Shown in pieces: positions 17,203 to 24,446 of a DNA stretch of 40,510 nucleotides. The translations under genes and the position numbers were made by a program. Origin of the DNA: a virus. Under the pieces are notes generated by a model. It saw only the letters and a program-made list of their open reading frames with translations. It was not told where the DNA came from and did no database searches. How positions within the stretch are numbered: position 1 is the first letter of the stretch; every line of letters begins with the position of its first letter. The stretch is taken from IMG/VR virus record IMGVR_UViG_3300037140_000104, positions 1 to 40,510 of that record; one strand, written 5' to 3'.

Positions 17203-18954
17203 ATGACACCCGAAAGCACGACCGTATTGAAAGGACTGATTCAAATTTCTAATTTCATTGATCTAGGAATCACCACCAACGAGCAAGGACTAGCTACAGA
17301 TGCGCTGTCGTTCTTGACTAGCAACATCGAAGGCTATACCCCTAACTCCGGAAACCTTGAGGTCATCGAGATAGAAGCTATCGCGCCGATGGCTGGCGCT
17401 CTCGCCGACGCGGCTGGCGAAGTCCCGTTGCTCATCTTCGCAAACTATGGCACACAGCTAATAAAACTCCCGTATAACCCTGGAGCTTATGCCGAGGTCA
17501 GCGTCTTCTTTGAATCGACCAACACAAACGGCCCTTACCCGATTCCCAAGGGAACATTCGTCAACATTGGCGGCGTAGGGTTTGAAACACAGTTCGAAAG
17601 CGCCATTCCTCATGGTATCCAGAACGTGATCGTCAAATGCGTGGCTACCGAAATCGGCGCAGAATCCAATGGCGTAAGCAACCTAAGCCCTGGCGGCACA
17701 GAACTCGTTAGTGGTGTGACGAACATCGAAAAGGTCGAAGCCTTGGGTACCTCTTCTGGTGGGTCAAATGCTGAAACGGCTATTGAATACGTCAACCGTC
17801 TAGCCAACTACCTGACCCTACAGGCTCCTCGTCCAATCACGGCTCTGGACTATGCGAACTTCGTCCTAACGGCAGACCTCCCGAGCCCCGTGACGGCTGG
17901 CACCTTCCTAGAGATCGAACGCGCGGTAGCCATTGACGGATACAACCCGGCGACCAAAGAATTCGAAGGCACGATAAAAGCCGGAGAATTGAGCCTGGTT
18001 CAGGAAGTCACGCTTACGGGTTACACCGAAGAAGAAGCAATCGGTGCTGAAATCGAAGATGAAGCTAAATCCATTCCGCCCGGCACTACGATCACGGCCT
18101 ACAACTCGGGCACCAAAGTCCTGACGCTCTCCGGTCCCGCTGGAGTACTTCACGCCAGAGAGAAAATGAAACTCATTGGCAAGTATCACAACCAGCGAAC
18201 GATCACGATCTGGGTCCTCGGCAAGGAAGGCGCAACTGTATCGGCAGAAGAACGCGAAGCTATTGATACCTACCTGTCTGGTAGCGAAACGACTCACAAA
18301 TCAATTCTCGGAACCAACTACAACGGTTTCCGCGAGATCAACTTTGTCATCAACGTCGAATCTCCTACCGAGACTATGGTCAACGTCAACTACACCGTTC
18401 AAGTCTTGCCCGAATACAACTCGACCTTCGTAAAAACCGCCATCGATACAGCCCTGTCTAACTTCCTGAGCCCAGGTAAGTGGGGAGCACCGACAGCGTT
18501 CCAGACAACGATCTCTTGGCTCAACGACAGAATCGTTCGTTACAACAAGGTGATCGGTATCATCGAGAACGTACCGGGAGTCGATTACTGTTCTGCTCTG
18601 GAAATCTCTTCCAACAAGGCGATCACACCTGTGAAAAGCGCCTCCGAAGGTATCGGCTCTGTCGTGCTTGTCGGCCCAGCCCCGCTCCCTGCCGCAGTTG
18701 TGACGACAACGGTTGAAGGTAAAACGGAATCTTCCGAAATTCTCAAATCACTTACCTTGACGCAACTCGCAATGGAAGAAGCTGGCATCAAGATAGGTAT
18801 GTTCATCAAGGGAACGGGTATTCCGGCCAACACATACGTCACTGAAATCAAAGAAAAAGAACTCAAAATCTCTGCACCGGCTACCAAAACTGAAGCGGCG
18901 ATTGTCTTCACGATTTCCAACCTGTCAGGTACAGTCGTCCTTGAGGAGGCATAA
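17203..18954 (+). CDS. Baseplate J-like protein with extra beta modules
   Basis: The product has 583 residues. The central region (GTFVNIGGVGFETQFESAIPHG, GTSSGGSNAETAIEYVNRLANYLTLQAPRPITALDYANF, REINFVINVESPTETMVNVNYTVQV) is characteristic of baseplate J / gp47-type wedge proteins. Two extra segments stand out: about 253-326 (IPPGTTITAYNSGTKVLTLS) and the C-terminal 484-582 (GMFIKGTGIPANTYVTEI). They resemble the TGTGIPAGT-type beta modules seen in many phage virion proteins. TAG lies in frame just before ATG 17203, fixing the start; the SD is weak. The stop overlaps the next start (TAATG). Confidence 0.87.
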   Translation: MTPESTTVLKGLIQISNFIDLGITTNEQGLATDALSFLTSNIEGYTPNSGNLEVIEIEAIAPMAGALADAAGEVPLLIFANYGTQLIKLPYNPGAYAEVSVFFESTNTNGPYPIPKGTFVNIGGVGFETQFESAIPHGIQNVIVKCVATEIGAESNGVSNLSPGGTELVSGVTNIEKVEALGTSSGGSNAETAIEYVNRLANYLTLQAPRPITALDYANFVLTADLPSPVTAGTFLEIERAVAIDGYNPATKEFEGTIKAGELSLVQEVTLTGYTEEEAIGAEIEDEAKSIPPGTTITAYNSGTKVLTLSGPAGVLHAREKMKLIGKYHNQRTITIWVLGKEGATVSAEEREAIDTYLSGSETTHKSILGTNYNGFREINFVINVESPTETMVNVNYTVQVLPEYNSTFVKTAIDTALSNFLSPGKWGAPTAFQTTISWLNDRIVRYNKVIGIIENVPGVDYCSALEISSNKAITPVKSASEGIGSVVLVGPAPLPAAVVTTTVEGKTESSEILKSLTLTQLAMEEAGIKIGMFIKGTGIPANTYVTEIKEKELKISAPATKTEAAIVFTISNLSGTVVLEEA

Positions 18955-19829
18955 TGGGGTTCGCTACCGAGCATATCATCCCGGCCCTAAAGCCGTGGAT
19001 GAACCCTGACGCCGAACTCTACAACGAGGCTATCGGTACGATGTTCGATCCTCTGTCCACCGTTCTGGAGGACAGCGAAGTACAACCTTCGGAATGGACA
19101 GGTGCTCCCTTCGCGTCGCTAGCAGAAGAAGAAGCGTGCATTCCCGATCCAGGGTGGGGGTCTATCCTCAACCCGAGGACTTTCCCTGCTCAGTTCAACC
19201 CCCAGTACCTTGGGCAGTTCGTGGGCGTTACGACACCAGAAGGTCTGACCAACCCAGAAGACCTGGTGCTGATCGCGGAAGAGCAAGGGTTCTCTCGCGG
19301 CACAGCCACATCGATTCTGATGGCGGCTAAACGAGGAATGAAGGTGGGCGCTGTTCCAAGGCTAGAAGAGCGCAAGAACTCCAACTTTGAAGAAGATGGA
19401 TACCACTTCCTGATAGTCACACGAGGAGAATTCGTACTCGGCTCTGTCGTTACCAAAGGCAACGTCAAAAGCGGAGAAAACAAGATCAAGCTGACCGAAA
19501 CAGCGGGTATGGAAAAGGGCGAGAAAATCGTTTGCTTGGGGTTCAAACCTGAAGCCACCATCAAAGAAATCCTCAGTGCCACAGAACTTGAAATCAGCGA
19601 AAACTCAACGATCACCGAAACCGGCGTCAAGGTAGTCGCCGTGAACCTTCAGGGGATTACAAACCTACAGAACTTCGTCAACTACGTCAAGCCTGCTGGC
19701 CTTCAGTGGACCTTGGTGACAACCGGAACGTATGCAGAATACGAAGCCGCTAAGGCAACGTACAAACTCAACGAAGAAGGCGCAGGACGTTCAACCTACG
19801 CCGCCTTGGAACTGGAACCTGGGGCGTAA
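18954..19829 (+). CDS. Tail protein I-like baseplate wedge protein with beta insert
   Basis: The product has 291 residues. It begins HIIPALKPWMNPDAELYNEAIGTMFDPL and continues DPGWGSILNPRTFPAQFNPQYLGQFVGV and AAKRGMKVGAVPRLEERK. This is the pattern of tail protein I / gp48-type wedge proteins following baseplate J. Residues about 160-235 are a beta insert (GSVVTKGNVKSGENKIKLTE, GMEKGEKIVCLG, ATELEISENSTITETG), related in style to the inserts in the J protein and capsid protein. The end (GLQWTLVTTGTYAEYEAAKA) resumes the base fold. The start overlaps the J stop by one base. Confidence 0.78.
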   Translation: MGFATEHIIPALKPWMNPDAELYNEAIGTMFDPLSTVLEDSEVQPSEWTGAPFASLAEEEACIPDPGWGSILNPRTFPAQFNPQYLGQFVGVTTPEGLTNPEDLVLIAEEQGFSRGTATSILMAAKRGMKVGAVPRLEERKNSNFEEDGYHFLIVTRGEFVLGSVVTKGNVKSGENKIKLTETAGMEKGEKIVCLGFKPEATIKEILSATELEISENSTITETGVKVVAVNLQGITNLQNFVNYVKPAGLQWTLVTTGTYAEYEAAKATYKLNEEGAGRSTYAALELEPGA

Positions 19830-19867
19830 TAACGAGCCCAGACAACACCTTGAAAGGGTGATGACTT

Positions 19868-20533
19868 ATAGCATATTCAAAAACCCCAAATCTAGGGCTG
19901 GAAACACCGGAAACGGGTAACGCCCCTATCGTAACGGCCGACCTCAAAAGGCTTGCCGAACAGCTTGATAAATTCCTGGAACCAGGGGATCTCAAGTGGT
20001 CAGCACGCGCGGCCCCTCCGTCTGGATGGTTGGCGTGCGAAGGGCAGGCCGTATCTCGGGTAACCTACGCTGCGCTATTCACCAATATCGGAACCACCTA
20101 CGGAGAAGGCGACAAATCCACTACCTTCAATGTGCCGAACTTCACGGAACGAGTACCTGTCGGCGTGGGGTCTGCTTCTGGTTTCAAACGCGGTGAAAAA
20201 GGTGGAGCATCAACGGTCACGCTGACGCTTTCTCAGATTCCGGCCCACAAACACCCGGTCGTAGACCCAGGTCACGCTCATGGTGTGACCGATCCTACAC
20301 ACAACCACGGCTTGGAACAAACCATCTCGTATGTAGGTGGTGGCAACGGCGGACAGACGGGGTCCCTTGGCCACGAAGGCTACAATAACGGCTTTGTTGG
20401 TGTTGGTTATTCAAAAACCAATATCGCTGTGAACTCCGCCTCAACGGGCGTTAGCACGAGCAACGAAGGTGGAAGCACGTCTCACACGAACATTCAGCCG
20501 TATGAGACGTGCAACGTCTGGATCAAGACGTAG
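19868..20533 (+). CDS. Tail collar-domain fibre with apparent ATA start
   Basis: The product has 221 residues if read from ATA at 19868, giving (M)AYSKTPNLGLETPETGNAP, a typical opening for short phage fibre proteins. The frame is open only from 19865, and it contains no ATG or GTG before TTG at 20030, which already lies inside the collar domain. AAGGGTGAT precedes the ATA by five bases and matches the anti-SD. A nearby ATG at 19861 is in another frame and stops at 19920; joining it would need a +1 shift. The collar domain (PPSGWLACEGQAVSRVTYAA, GEGDKSTTFNVP), a His-rich beta region and the end NIQPYETCNVWIKT follow. It is paralogous to 16085-16843. Confidence 0.75.
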   Translation: MAYSKTPNLGLETPETGNAPIVTADLKRLAEQLDKFLEPGDLKWSARAAPPSGWLACEGQAVSRVTYAALFTNIGTTYGEGDKSTTFNVPNFTERVPVGVGSASGFKRGEKGGASTVTLTLSQIPAHKHPVVDPGHAHGVTDPTHNHGLEQTISYVGGGNGGQTGSLGHEGYNNGFVGVGYSKTNIAVNSASTGVSTSNEGGSTSHTNIQPYETCNVWIKT

Positions 20534-20536
20534 CGC

Positions 20537-21649
20537 CTAGTCCTCTTCGGATTCCAGAGTCGCTATTTCGCTTTCGACGCTAGCGAGTTCAGCGTTGAGC
20601 GTTACCAACGTTTCCCTAAGCGCTGCGTATTCTGCGTTGGAAGCTTTCCATTCTGCGTTGGCATGTTCGTATTCTTCGTGAAACTGGACGCACCTTTCGG
20701 GTTGAAAGGTCTGACAATTGCTGCTGTTGAGATTCCAATCTCCGAGGCTTTGCGCTTCTTCGAAGATCGATACCGTTTCGTGGTAATGGGTTTCGTCTTC
20801 AACCTGTACCGACTGCAAGGATGCTTCGTCGTTAGAGATTTCGGTCTTGAGTTGCGTCGCAGTGGCTTGGGCCGTCGTGATCTTTTCGTGAAGTTCGAGT
20901 TCGTGCTGTTCGTGAGCTTCACGTTCTTCCTGTTCGTGTTTTTCGTGGGCCTGCTGTTCTTCATGTTCGACCCGTTCTTTGGCTTCGCGCTGTTCGCGTT
21001 CATGCCGTTCAACCGTTTCGGTTTCGAACGTGGTTGGCGCAATCGTCTCGGTTTCAGGACCGCTGGTAGCTGAGCTTTCGCCAGAGACGTAGATGACTTC
21101 GACGTTGTACGTACCGAAGTGGGGATACGAGACGGCGCATTCGCCGCCCGTTTCGTTGCCTCCGACGTTCATGGAGCAAGCCAAGACGCCCTGGTTGTAG
21201 AGGAGCAACACGCCGTTGGGCAAGCTCGGAGCTTCCACGGCGACCTGATCAGTAATCGTCTGAGCACTCGCGCTGTAGCTGTAGCTCACTTCCAGCCCGT
21301 TTTCCGGGTTCTGCGTGAAGCTAGGGTCAATGTGAGCCCTCAGCACCGTAACGGGCGCAGACGGAGCCACAGAGGCCGCAGGAGTGACGACAGCGGGGCT
21401 CGAAGGAACGACCGCTGGCACCGTAGCCTTCGGCGCAACCTTCTTGACCGGCACGCGGACACAGAAGGTCTTGGTCTTGTGTACGAAGCGACCGTGCTTC
21501 TTGACCTTCACGCGCTTATGCCTCTCGACATAATGTGCCGCGCAGTGATGATGGGGCTTCAATGCGTACTGGTGGCTCGACTGAGCAACAGCCGTAGCAG
21601 GAGTGGCCAGCAGGACCGTAGCGATCAGGCATGTGGATAGACGCTTCAT
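20537..21649 (-). CDS. Secreted His- and Glu-rich coiled-coil protein
   Basis: The product has 370 residues. Residues 1-22 are a clear signal peptide (MKRLSTCLIATVLLATPATA) with an AVA-Q cleavage site. Next come a basic His/Lys region with three Cys, a Pro/Ala/Val linker (about 65-100) and a beta domain (VSYSYSASAQTITDQ, GVLACSMNVGG, GGECAVSYPHFGTYNVEVIYVSG). A long, highly charged heptad-like stretch (HEREQREAKERVEHEEQQ onward) leads to the C-terminus. The beta domain recalls Ig-like domains of secreted Thermoleophilia proteins, which is memory only. I chose the ATG with SD GAGGAGGGG, overlapping the upstream stop. It converges on the fibre gene three bases away. Function unknown; an envelope-directed role such as exclusion or lysis control is a guess. 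Confidence 0.7.
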   Translation of the reverse strand: MKRLSTCLIATVLLATPATAVAQSSHQYALKPHHHCAAHYVERHKRVKVKKHGRFVHKTKTFCVRVPVKKVAPKATVPAVVPSSPAVVTPAASVAPSAPVTVLRAHIDPSFTQNPENGLEVSYSYSASAQTITDQVAVEAPSLPNGVLLLYNQGVLACSMNVGGNETGGECAVSYPHFGTYNVEVIYVSGESSATSGPETETIAPTTFETETVERHEREQREAKERVEHEEQQAHEKHEQEEREAHEQHELELHEKITTAQATATQLKTEISNDEASLQSVQVEDETHYHETVSIFEEAQSLGDWNLNSSNCQTFQPERCVQFHEEYEHANAEWKASNAEYAALRETLVTLNAELASVESEIATLESEED

Positions 21650-21813
21650 TGCCCCTCCTCGATCTTGATCTTGTTCCTTGCTAGTGGCTCTCTGACCAAC
21701 GAGTTGATCAGCGACGTAACCGATTCGTCGTAGTGAGCAGCCATGACTCGTATGTCGGTCCACTCGGCCTCGGTCAAACGGACCCTGATGTTCTTAGTGA
21801 TGACGGCGCTCAT
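21646..21813 (-). CDS. Ribbon-helix-helix DNA-binding protein
   Basis: The product has 55 residues. KNIRVRLTEAEWTDIRVMAA, then a turn and ESVTSLINSLVREPL, is the strand-helix-helix pattern of CopG/Arc-like proteins, which bind operators as dimers. It is middle gene of a three-gene operon: its ATG overlaps the upstream stop and its own TGA overlaps the ATG of the secreted protein. A longer frame starts at 21885, but the ATG at 21813 gives the normal family length. Repression of its own divergent promoter region near 22030 is plausible and untested. Confidence 0.72.
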   Translation of the reverse strand: MSAVITKNIRVRLTEAEWTDIRVMAAHYDESVTSLINSLVREPLARNKIKIEEGQ

Positions 21814-21998
21814 GACTGGACCGCCGTAGCAACATCCGCCACCGGCTTCGGCAGTCTTTCCTCCAAGAGGAGATAGATGGCGCAAAGCGCGTCTGCGCTG
21901 CGAAGCGTGTTCTTCTCCGTTACGTTGCCGCCCTGCTTAGCGGCTTTCTGGAAGTACTGCTCGTGTGTGTACTCCTCCGTGTCCTTGTCCTTGAACAT
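21810..21998 (-). CDS. Small protein of unknown function, first gene of leftward operon
   Basis: The product has 62 residues: an acidic start (FKDKDTEEYTHEQYFQKAAK) and a helical second half (LRSADALCAIYLLLEERLPKPVADVATAVQ). I do not recognise it. AAAGGAAG lies five to six bases before ATG 21998. The stop overlaps the start of the RHH gene (ATGA), so the two are translationally coupled. The promoter is probably the TATAGT box near 22033. Confidence 0.6.
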   Translation of the reverse strand: MFKDKDTEEYTHEQYFQKAAKQGGNVTEKNTLRSADALCAIYLLLEERLPKPVADVATAVQS

Positions 21999-22029
21999 CC
22001 TGCTTCCTTTCAATTGATTTGATCTTCTA

Positions 22030-22041
22030 CATACTATAGCA
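22030..22041. promoter_or_regulatory. Divergent promoter region
   Basis: On the reverse strand TGC-TATAGT (22041-22033) is an extended -10 box about 35 bases before the leftward operon. On the forward strand the same bases read CATACTATAG, identical to the -10 region of the promoter at 30639. No TTAGGCAGT-like -35 is present on either strand here. Genes diverge from this 117-base gap (starts at 21998 and 22115), so at least one promoter is expected. Confidence 0.45.
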
Positions 22042-22114
22042 CAGATGCGTGCAAAGAACACTATGCACGCACCAACTTGCAACCAAACTTTCATCCACCG
22101 AAGGCAGAATCCCA

Positions 22115-22327
22115 ATGACTCACAACGAGGAACGCGCCCTAGACATTCTCAACTCGGAGCTAAACCGCATGCGTGGCAAGCTTTTTGAGGTCGTAGAGGC
22201 CACGGGCATCCCGGATAAGCAGGAAGAAGCTTTCAAGCGCTTGATCAGGCGCACGTCCTACGACTCACAGAACTTGATCGCATCGGCGCTACGCGGAAGC
22301 TACCAGGGCGACGGCAGTAGACCCTAA
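22115..22327 (+). CDS. Small helical protein of unknown function
   Basis: The product has 70 residues and is mostly helical and charged: NEERALDILNSELNRMRGKLFEVVEAT, KQEEAFKRLIRRTSYDSQNL, IASALRGSY. No family is recognised; the size and pattern would suit a small regulatory or scaffold-like protein. ATG 22115 follows AAGG ten bases upstream. A longer frame from 22049 exists without an SD. It opens a rightward set of three or four genes ending at the terminator at 23331. Confidence 0.58.
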   Translation: MTHNEERALDILNSELNRMRGKLFEVVEATGIPDKQEEAFKRLIRRTSYDSQNLIASALRGSYQGDGSRP

Positions 22328-22355
22328 ACCACAACGAAAGAACTGGCAGCAATGA

Positions 22356-22736
22356 ATGAAGCAACAAACCAGGGCCAAACTAACAAGCCTGTTTCGAAAC
22401 CTCTTCTTGGGCAGTCTCGCACTGGCGATCTTCGTGGACCAAGTTTTCTTGGTGGCAACAGCGCAACCCATCTTGATCTTCCTCATCATCTTCCTGTTGG
22501 GGTCGATTCCGGCTTTGCGAGGAGATGGCAAATCGGGCCGTCCGAGCACATTCGCACGAGTCATCATGATGCTTTTGGGGGTGCAGTTCCCGGAAAGCTA
22601 CTCCGAGAACGAAGAGCACCCCGATGGCACAAGGCCGTCCACAGATGGCCCAACACCGTCGCCTGGACCTTCGCATGCGGGGCACTCGGCGTCATCCTCC
22701 AAGTCGCACTCAGCATCCACTAAGGATCGGCAATGA
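22356..22736 (+). CDS. Small membrane protein, holin-like candidate
   Basis: The product has 126 residues. A basic N-terminus (MKQQTRAKLTSLFRN) is followed by two hydrophobic segments at about 16-34 and 37-52 (PILIFLIIFLLGSIP). Then comes a short amphipathic stretch (FARVIMMLLGVQF) and a Pro/Ser/His-rich tail. The stop overlaps the ATG of the next membrane gene. Size and topology would fit a holin, but no family match is seen. In the -1 frame, the sequence opposite the Pro/Ser-rich tail encodes a hydrophobic segment (NTVAWTFACGALGVILQVAL), and TTTGGGG at 22574-22580 could connect the two. The start is uncertain; another ATG lies at 22352 in the -1 frame. Confidence 0.58.
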   Translation: MKQQTRAKLTSLFRNLFLGSLALAIFVDQVFLVATAQPILIFLIIFLLGSIPALRGDGKSGRPSTFARVIMMLLGVQFPESYSENEEHPDGTRPSTDGPTPSPGPSHAGHSASSSKSHSASTKDRQ

Positions 22737-23077
22737 CGACCCAACGCTTTAGGACATTCATCATTGCCAGCGTTATCATTAGCGCATTGTTGGTGGGCTA
22801 CGGCTTCTCGGCTCTTACGGCCCAATCCGGGCGTATTGAAACGGAGGCTACGGCTCAAGGCACGTTGGCCACTCAGGTCGCAACGATCACAAAGGCCAAT
22901 CTGGCAAACCGAACATCCAATGTCGGTACTTGGTGCGGTGCGATCAACGCAAATCGTATCGAATCTAAACGCACCATTTCTGGTTGGAGGCTCAAGCCTC
23001 TCAATTGCAAGGCGCTTGAAGCTGCGACAACTGCTTCTGGGGTACCCGTTCCGGAACCTACGGGAGTATCAAAATGA
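22733..23077 (+). CDS. Single-pass membrane protein of unknown function
   Basis: The product has 114 residues. Residues 8-28 form one membrane segment (TFIIASVIISALLVGYGFSA). The remaining domain has two Cys (GTWCGAINAN and LKPLNCKALE) and would lie outside the membrane. The start overlaps the upstream stop (ATGA), so it is translated with the holin-like gene. An i-spanin-like or other envelope role is possible from topology and neighbours only. Confidence 0.6.
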   Translation: MTTQRFRTFIIASVIISALLVGYGFSALTAQSGRIETEATAQGTLATQVATITKANLANRTSNVGTWCGAINANRIESKRTISGWRLKPLNCKALEAATTASGVPVPEPTGVSK

Positions 23078-23169
23078 CCGTCTCGACGCGCTTCCGTCCT
23101 CCAACGCGGCTGACTCGAATGATGCCTATAGCGTCCATGCTTGCCTCCCATTGTAGAAACCTTGGTTGA
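23074..23169 (+). CDS. Possible 31-residue peptide
   Basis: ATG 23074 overlaps the upstream TGA (ATGA), the coupling seen throughout this genome, and opens a basic 31-codon frame ending at TGA 23167-23169. Nothing in it is recognisable. It could equally be a chance frame before the terminator. Confidence 0.25.
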   Translation: MTVSTRFRPPTRLTRMMPIASMLASHCRNLG

Positions 23170-23330
23170 TCCGGTACCAAGATTGTCCTCCTGACAGCCC
23201 TGTTTGTCAAGCAAACATGGTACGGCCTGAAAACGGCTCTAGAATCGGGCGAATCAGAAACAGAGGGAGACTTCGCGGACGCTCATTGGTAGCGTCGAGA
23301 CGCACTCATCCCCACAGATAGGGTGCAGTT

Positions 23331-23364
23331 GATCAGGGCTGGTCCTTCGGGGCTGGCCCTGATT
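23331..23364 (+). terminator. Rho-independent-type terminator with UUCG loop
   Basis: Bases 23331-23345 pair with 23350-23364 around a TTCG tetraloop, giving 15 consecutive pairs including G-T wobbles. On the forward strand all wobbles are G-U, whereas on the reverse strand several would become A-C, so it works best for rightward RNA from 22115-23169. Only a weak T-run follows. It overlaps the last codons of the converging gene at 23333. Confidence 0.65.
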
Positions 23365-23536
23365 TCGTTGAGGGCTCACCAGTCTCCTTTTTTGGCCGTC
23401 CGCCTGCCGGTTTCGCCAACGCGAGTACGTCTGTGATCAGGTTGCGATACACGTCCTCTGGATCTACGTTGCCCGTCTTGAATTCTTTGGCCGTACGCTT
23501 GGCCAGTGTGTCGATTTGCTCTTGTTTGTCACTCAT
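23333..23536 (-). CDS. Small charged protein, last gene of leftward operon
   Basis: The product has 67 residues: KQEQIDTLAKRTAKEFKTGN, VDPEDVYRNLITDVLAL, then a basic and proline-rich tail (GGRPKKETGEP). The tail has AT-hook-like GRPKK, so nucleic-acid binding is possible. AAGGAGACTCA precedes the ATG. Its stop region lies within the UUCG hairpin, so transcription from both sides probably ends here. No family recognised. Confidence 0.62.
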   Translation of the reverse strand: MSDKQEQIDTLAKRTAKEFKTGNVDPEDVYRNLITDVLALAKPAGGRPKKETGEPSTKSGPAPKDQP

Positions 23537-23570
23537 TGAGTCTCCTTGTCTCCCATCGTGTCCCGCTCGC

Positions 23571-23807
23571 TCATGACTGAAGCTCACCAACCGAACGGTC
23601 TGGAATCGTGTGCTCGGCGGTCACAAGCGTCTCGCTATCCACGAATGGGTCAAGTCCGCTATCGCGAGCGATCTCGAATTGGTGTTTGCTGAAGATACGA
23701 TAGCTCGCGTCACGCAACTTATTGATGATGTGCTCTGTTACGAAGTCAGAGTCGATACCGCAATGCGGACCTACGGCCTCGCTGATTATGTTTGTTCGGT
23801 TCTTCAT
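23571..23807 (-). CDS. Small protein of unknown function
   Basis: The product has 78 residues: NRTNIISEAVGPHCGIDSDFVTEHIINKLRDASYRIFSKHQ and an acidic C-terminus (DSETLVTAEHTIPD). It is predicted helical, with no recognised family. GAGGAGGT lies just before the ATG and also encodes the end of the upstream gene, whose TGA overlaps this start. Part of the dense leftward operon. Confidence 0.62.
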   Translation of the reverse strand: MKNRTNIISEAVGPHCGIDSDFVTEHIINKLRDASYRIFSKHQFEIARDSGLDPFVDSETLVTAEHTIPDRSVGELQS

Positions 23808-24016
23808 ACCTCCTCGTTTTCGATGGTTTTGTTTACTGCGTCTTCTACGTCAGCCGGTACGGTGCCGTCGTCAATGACGTAGCACCAACGACCGTTAGCG
23901 TTCTGTAGCTCATATCGTGCGTCGCCCTCAGTGAACTCGGGAGCCCCCACGCGGACCTCTTGTCCGTTGAGAGGACCCCCGATCACCAACGCCGTTTGCA
24001 GGCTAGGGGGTAGCAT
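23804..24016 (-). CDS. Small beta-rich protein of unknown function
   Basis: The product has 70 residues from ATG 24016, which overlaps the upstream gene by 14 bases. ALVIGGPLNGQEVRVGAPEF, RYELQNANGRWCYVIDDG and an acidic helix follow. The phrase LVIGGPLNGQEV is common in small phage and bacterial proteins of unknown function (my recollection). The stop overlaps the next start. A longer start at 24040 is possible. Confidence 0.6.
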   Translation of the reverse strand: MLPPSLQTALVIGGPLNGQEVRVGAPEFTEGDARYELQNANGRWCYVIDDGTVPADVEDAVNKTIENEEV

Positions 24017-24323
24017 TGTCCACCGCGCTAGCCAGCCCACCAGCGATTAGGCCCTTGAGCCAACCAAGGGCTGTCGTGCTGCCCTCGAATTCAAAAGTGG
24101 CCTCGGGATCATTCAAAGTCTCGTTTCCAATCGGTAGCGTTGTCGTTGCCTTCTTTCCGTCGATAGTCGCTGTTGCAACGACCAAGGTGAGGTCGTTTTG
24201 AAAAGCGCTTAGGTACTCGCCATCACCAAGCTTGATCGTTGCCTCGGTTGAGGTCCGCACCCTATCGACGCCAAGCTGCTCCGCGAGATCGGGTGTTTGA
24301 AGTAGTATTGCTAGTTCGTTCAT
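24003..24323 (-). CDS. Hypothetical protein with beta-sandwich-like body
   Basis: The product has 106 residues: an acidic N-terminal helix (NELAILLQTPDLAEQLGVDRVRTS), then beta strands (ATIKLGDGEYLSAF, LTLVVATATIDGKKATTTLP, ATFEFEGSTTALGWLKGLIAGG). No family is recognised. GGAAGG is about 13 bases upstream of the ATG, inside the preceding small gene, whose stop lies only three bases away. Confidence 0.6.
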   Translation of the reverse strand: MNELAILLQTPDLAEQLGVDRVRTSTEATIKLGDGEYLSAFQNDLTLVVATATIDGKKATTTLPIGNETLNDPEATFEFEGSTTALGWLKGLIAGGLASAVDNATP

Positions 24324-24326
24324 CGT

Positions 24327-24446
24327 TTATGCCACCTTCCTCAAGCTATTGCGGAGCATGCTCCGCACGAGGTCGGCATACAGATGCGTGGCATTCCGTA
24401 GCCGATGAAGCTCCTTCTTGTAGTATGTTGCTTCTTGCTTATCCAT
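24327..24446 (-). CDS. 39-residue basic helical protein
   Basis: The ATG at 24446 overlaps the end of the zinc-ribbon gene, and the frame ends with TAA at 24327, three bases before the next start. The peptide (DKQEATYYKKELHRLRNATH, LYADLVRSMLRNSLRKVA) is a single amphipathic, basic helix. The tight fit between two genes of the same operon is the main support; function unknown. Confidence 0.55.
   Translation of the reverse strand: MDKQEATYYKKELHRLRNATHLYADLVRSMLRNSLRKVA

Noticed and set aside
20663-21073. A 136-codon forward frame rich in Phe and Val.
   Set aside because: It is the exact antisense of the Glu/His-rich coiled coil of the secreted protein, whose codons yield Phe/Val/Leu on the opposite strand; it also lacks an SD.
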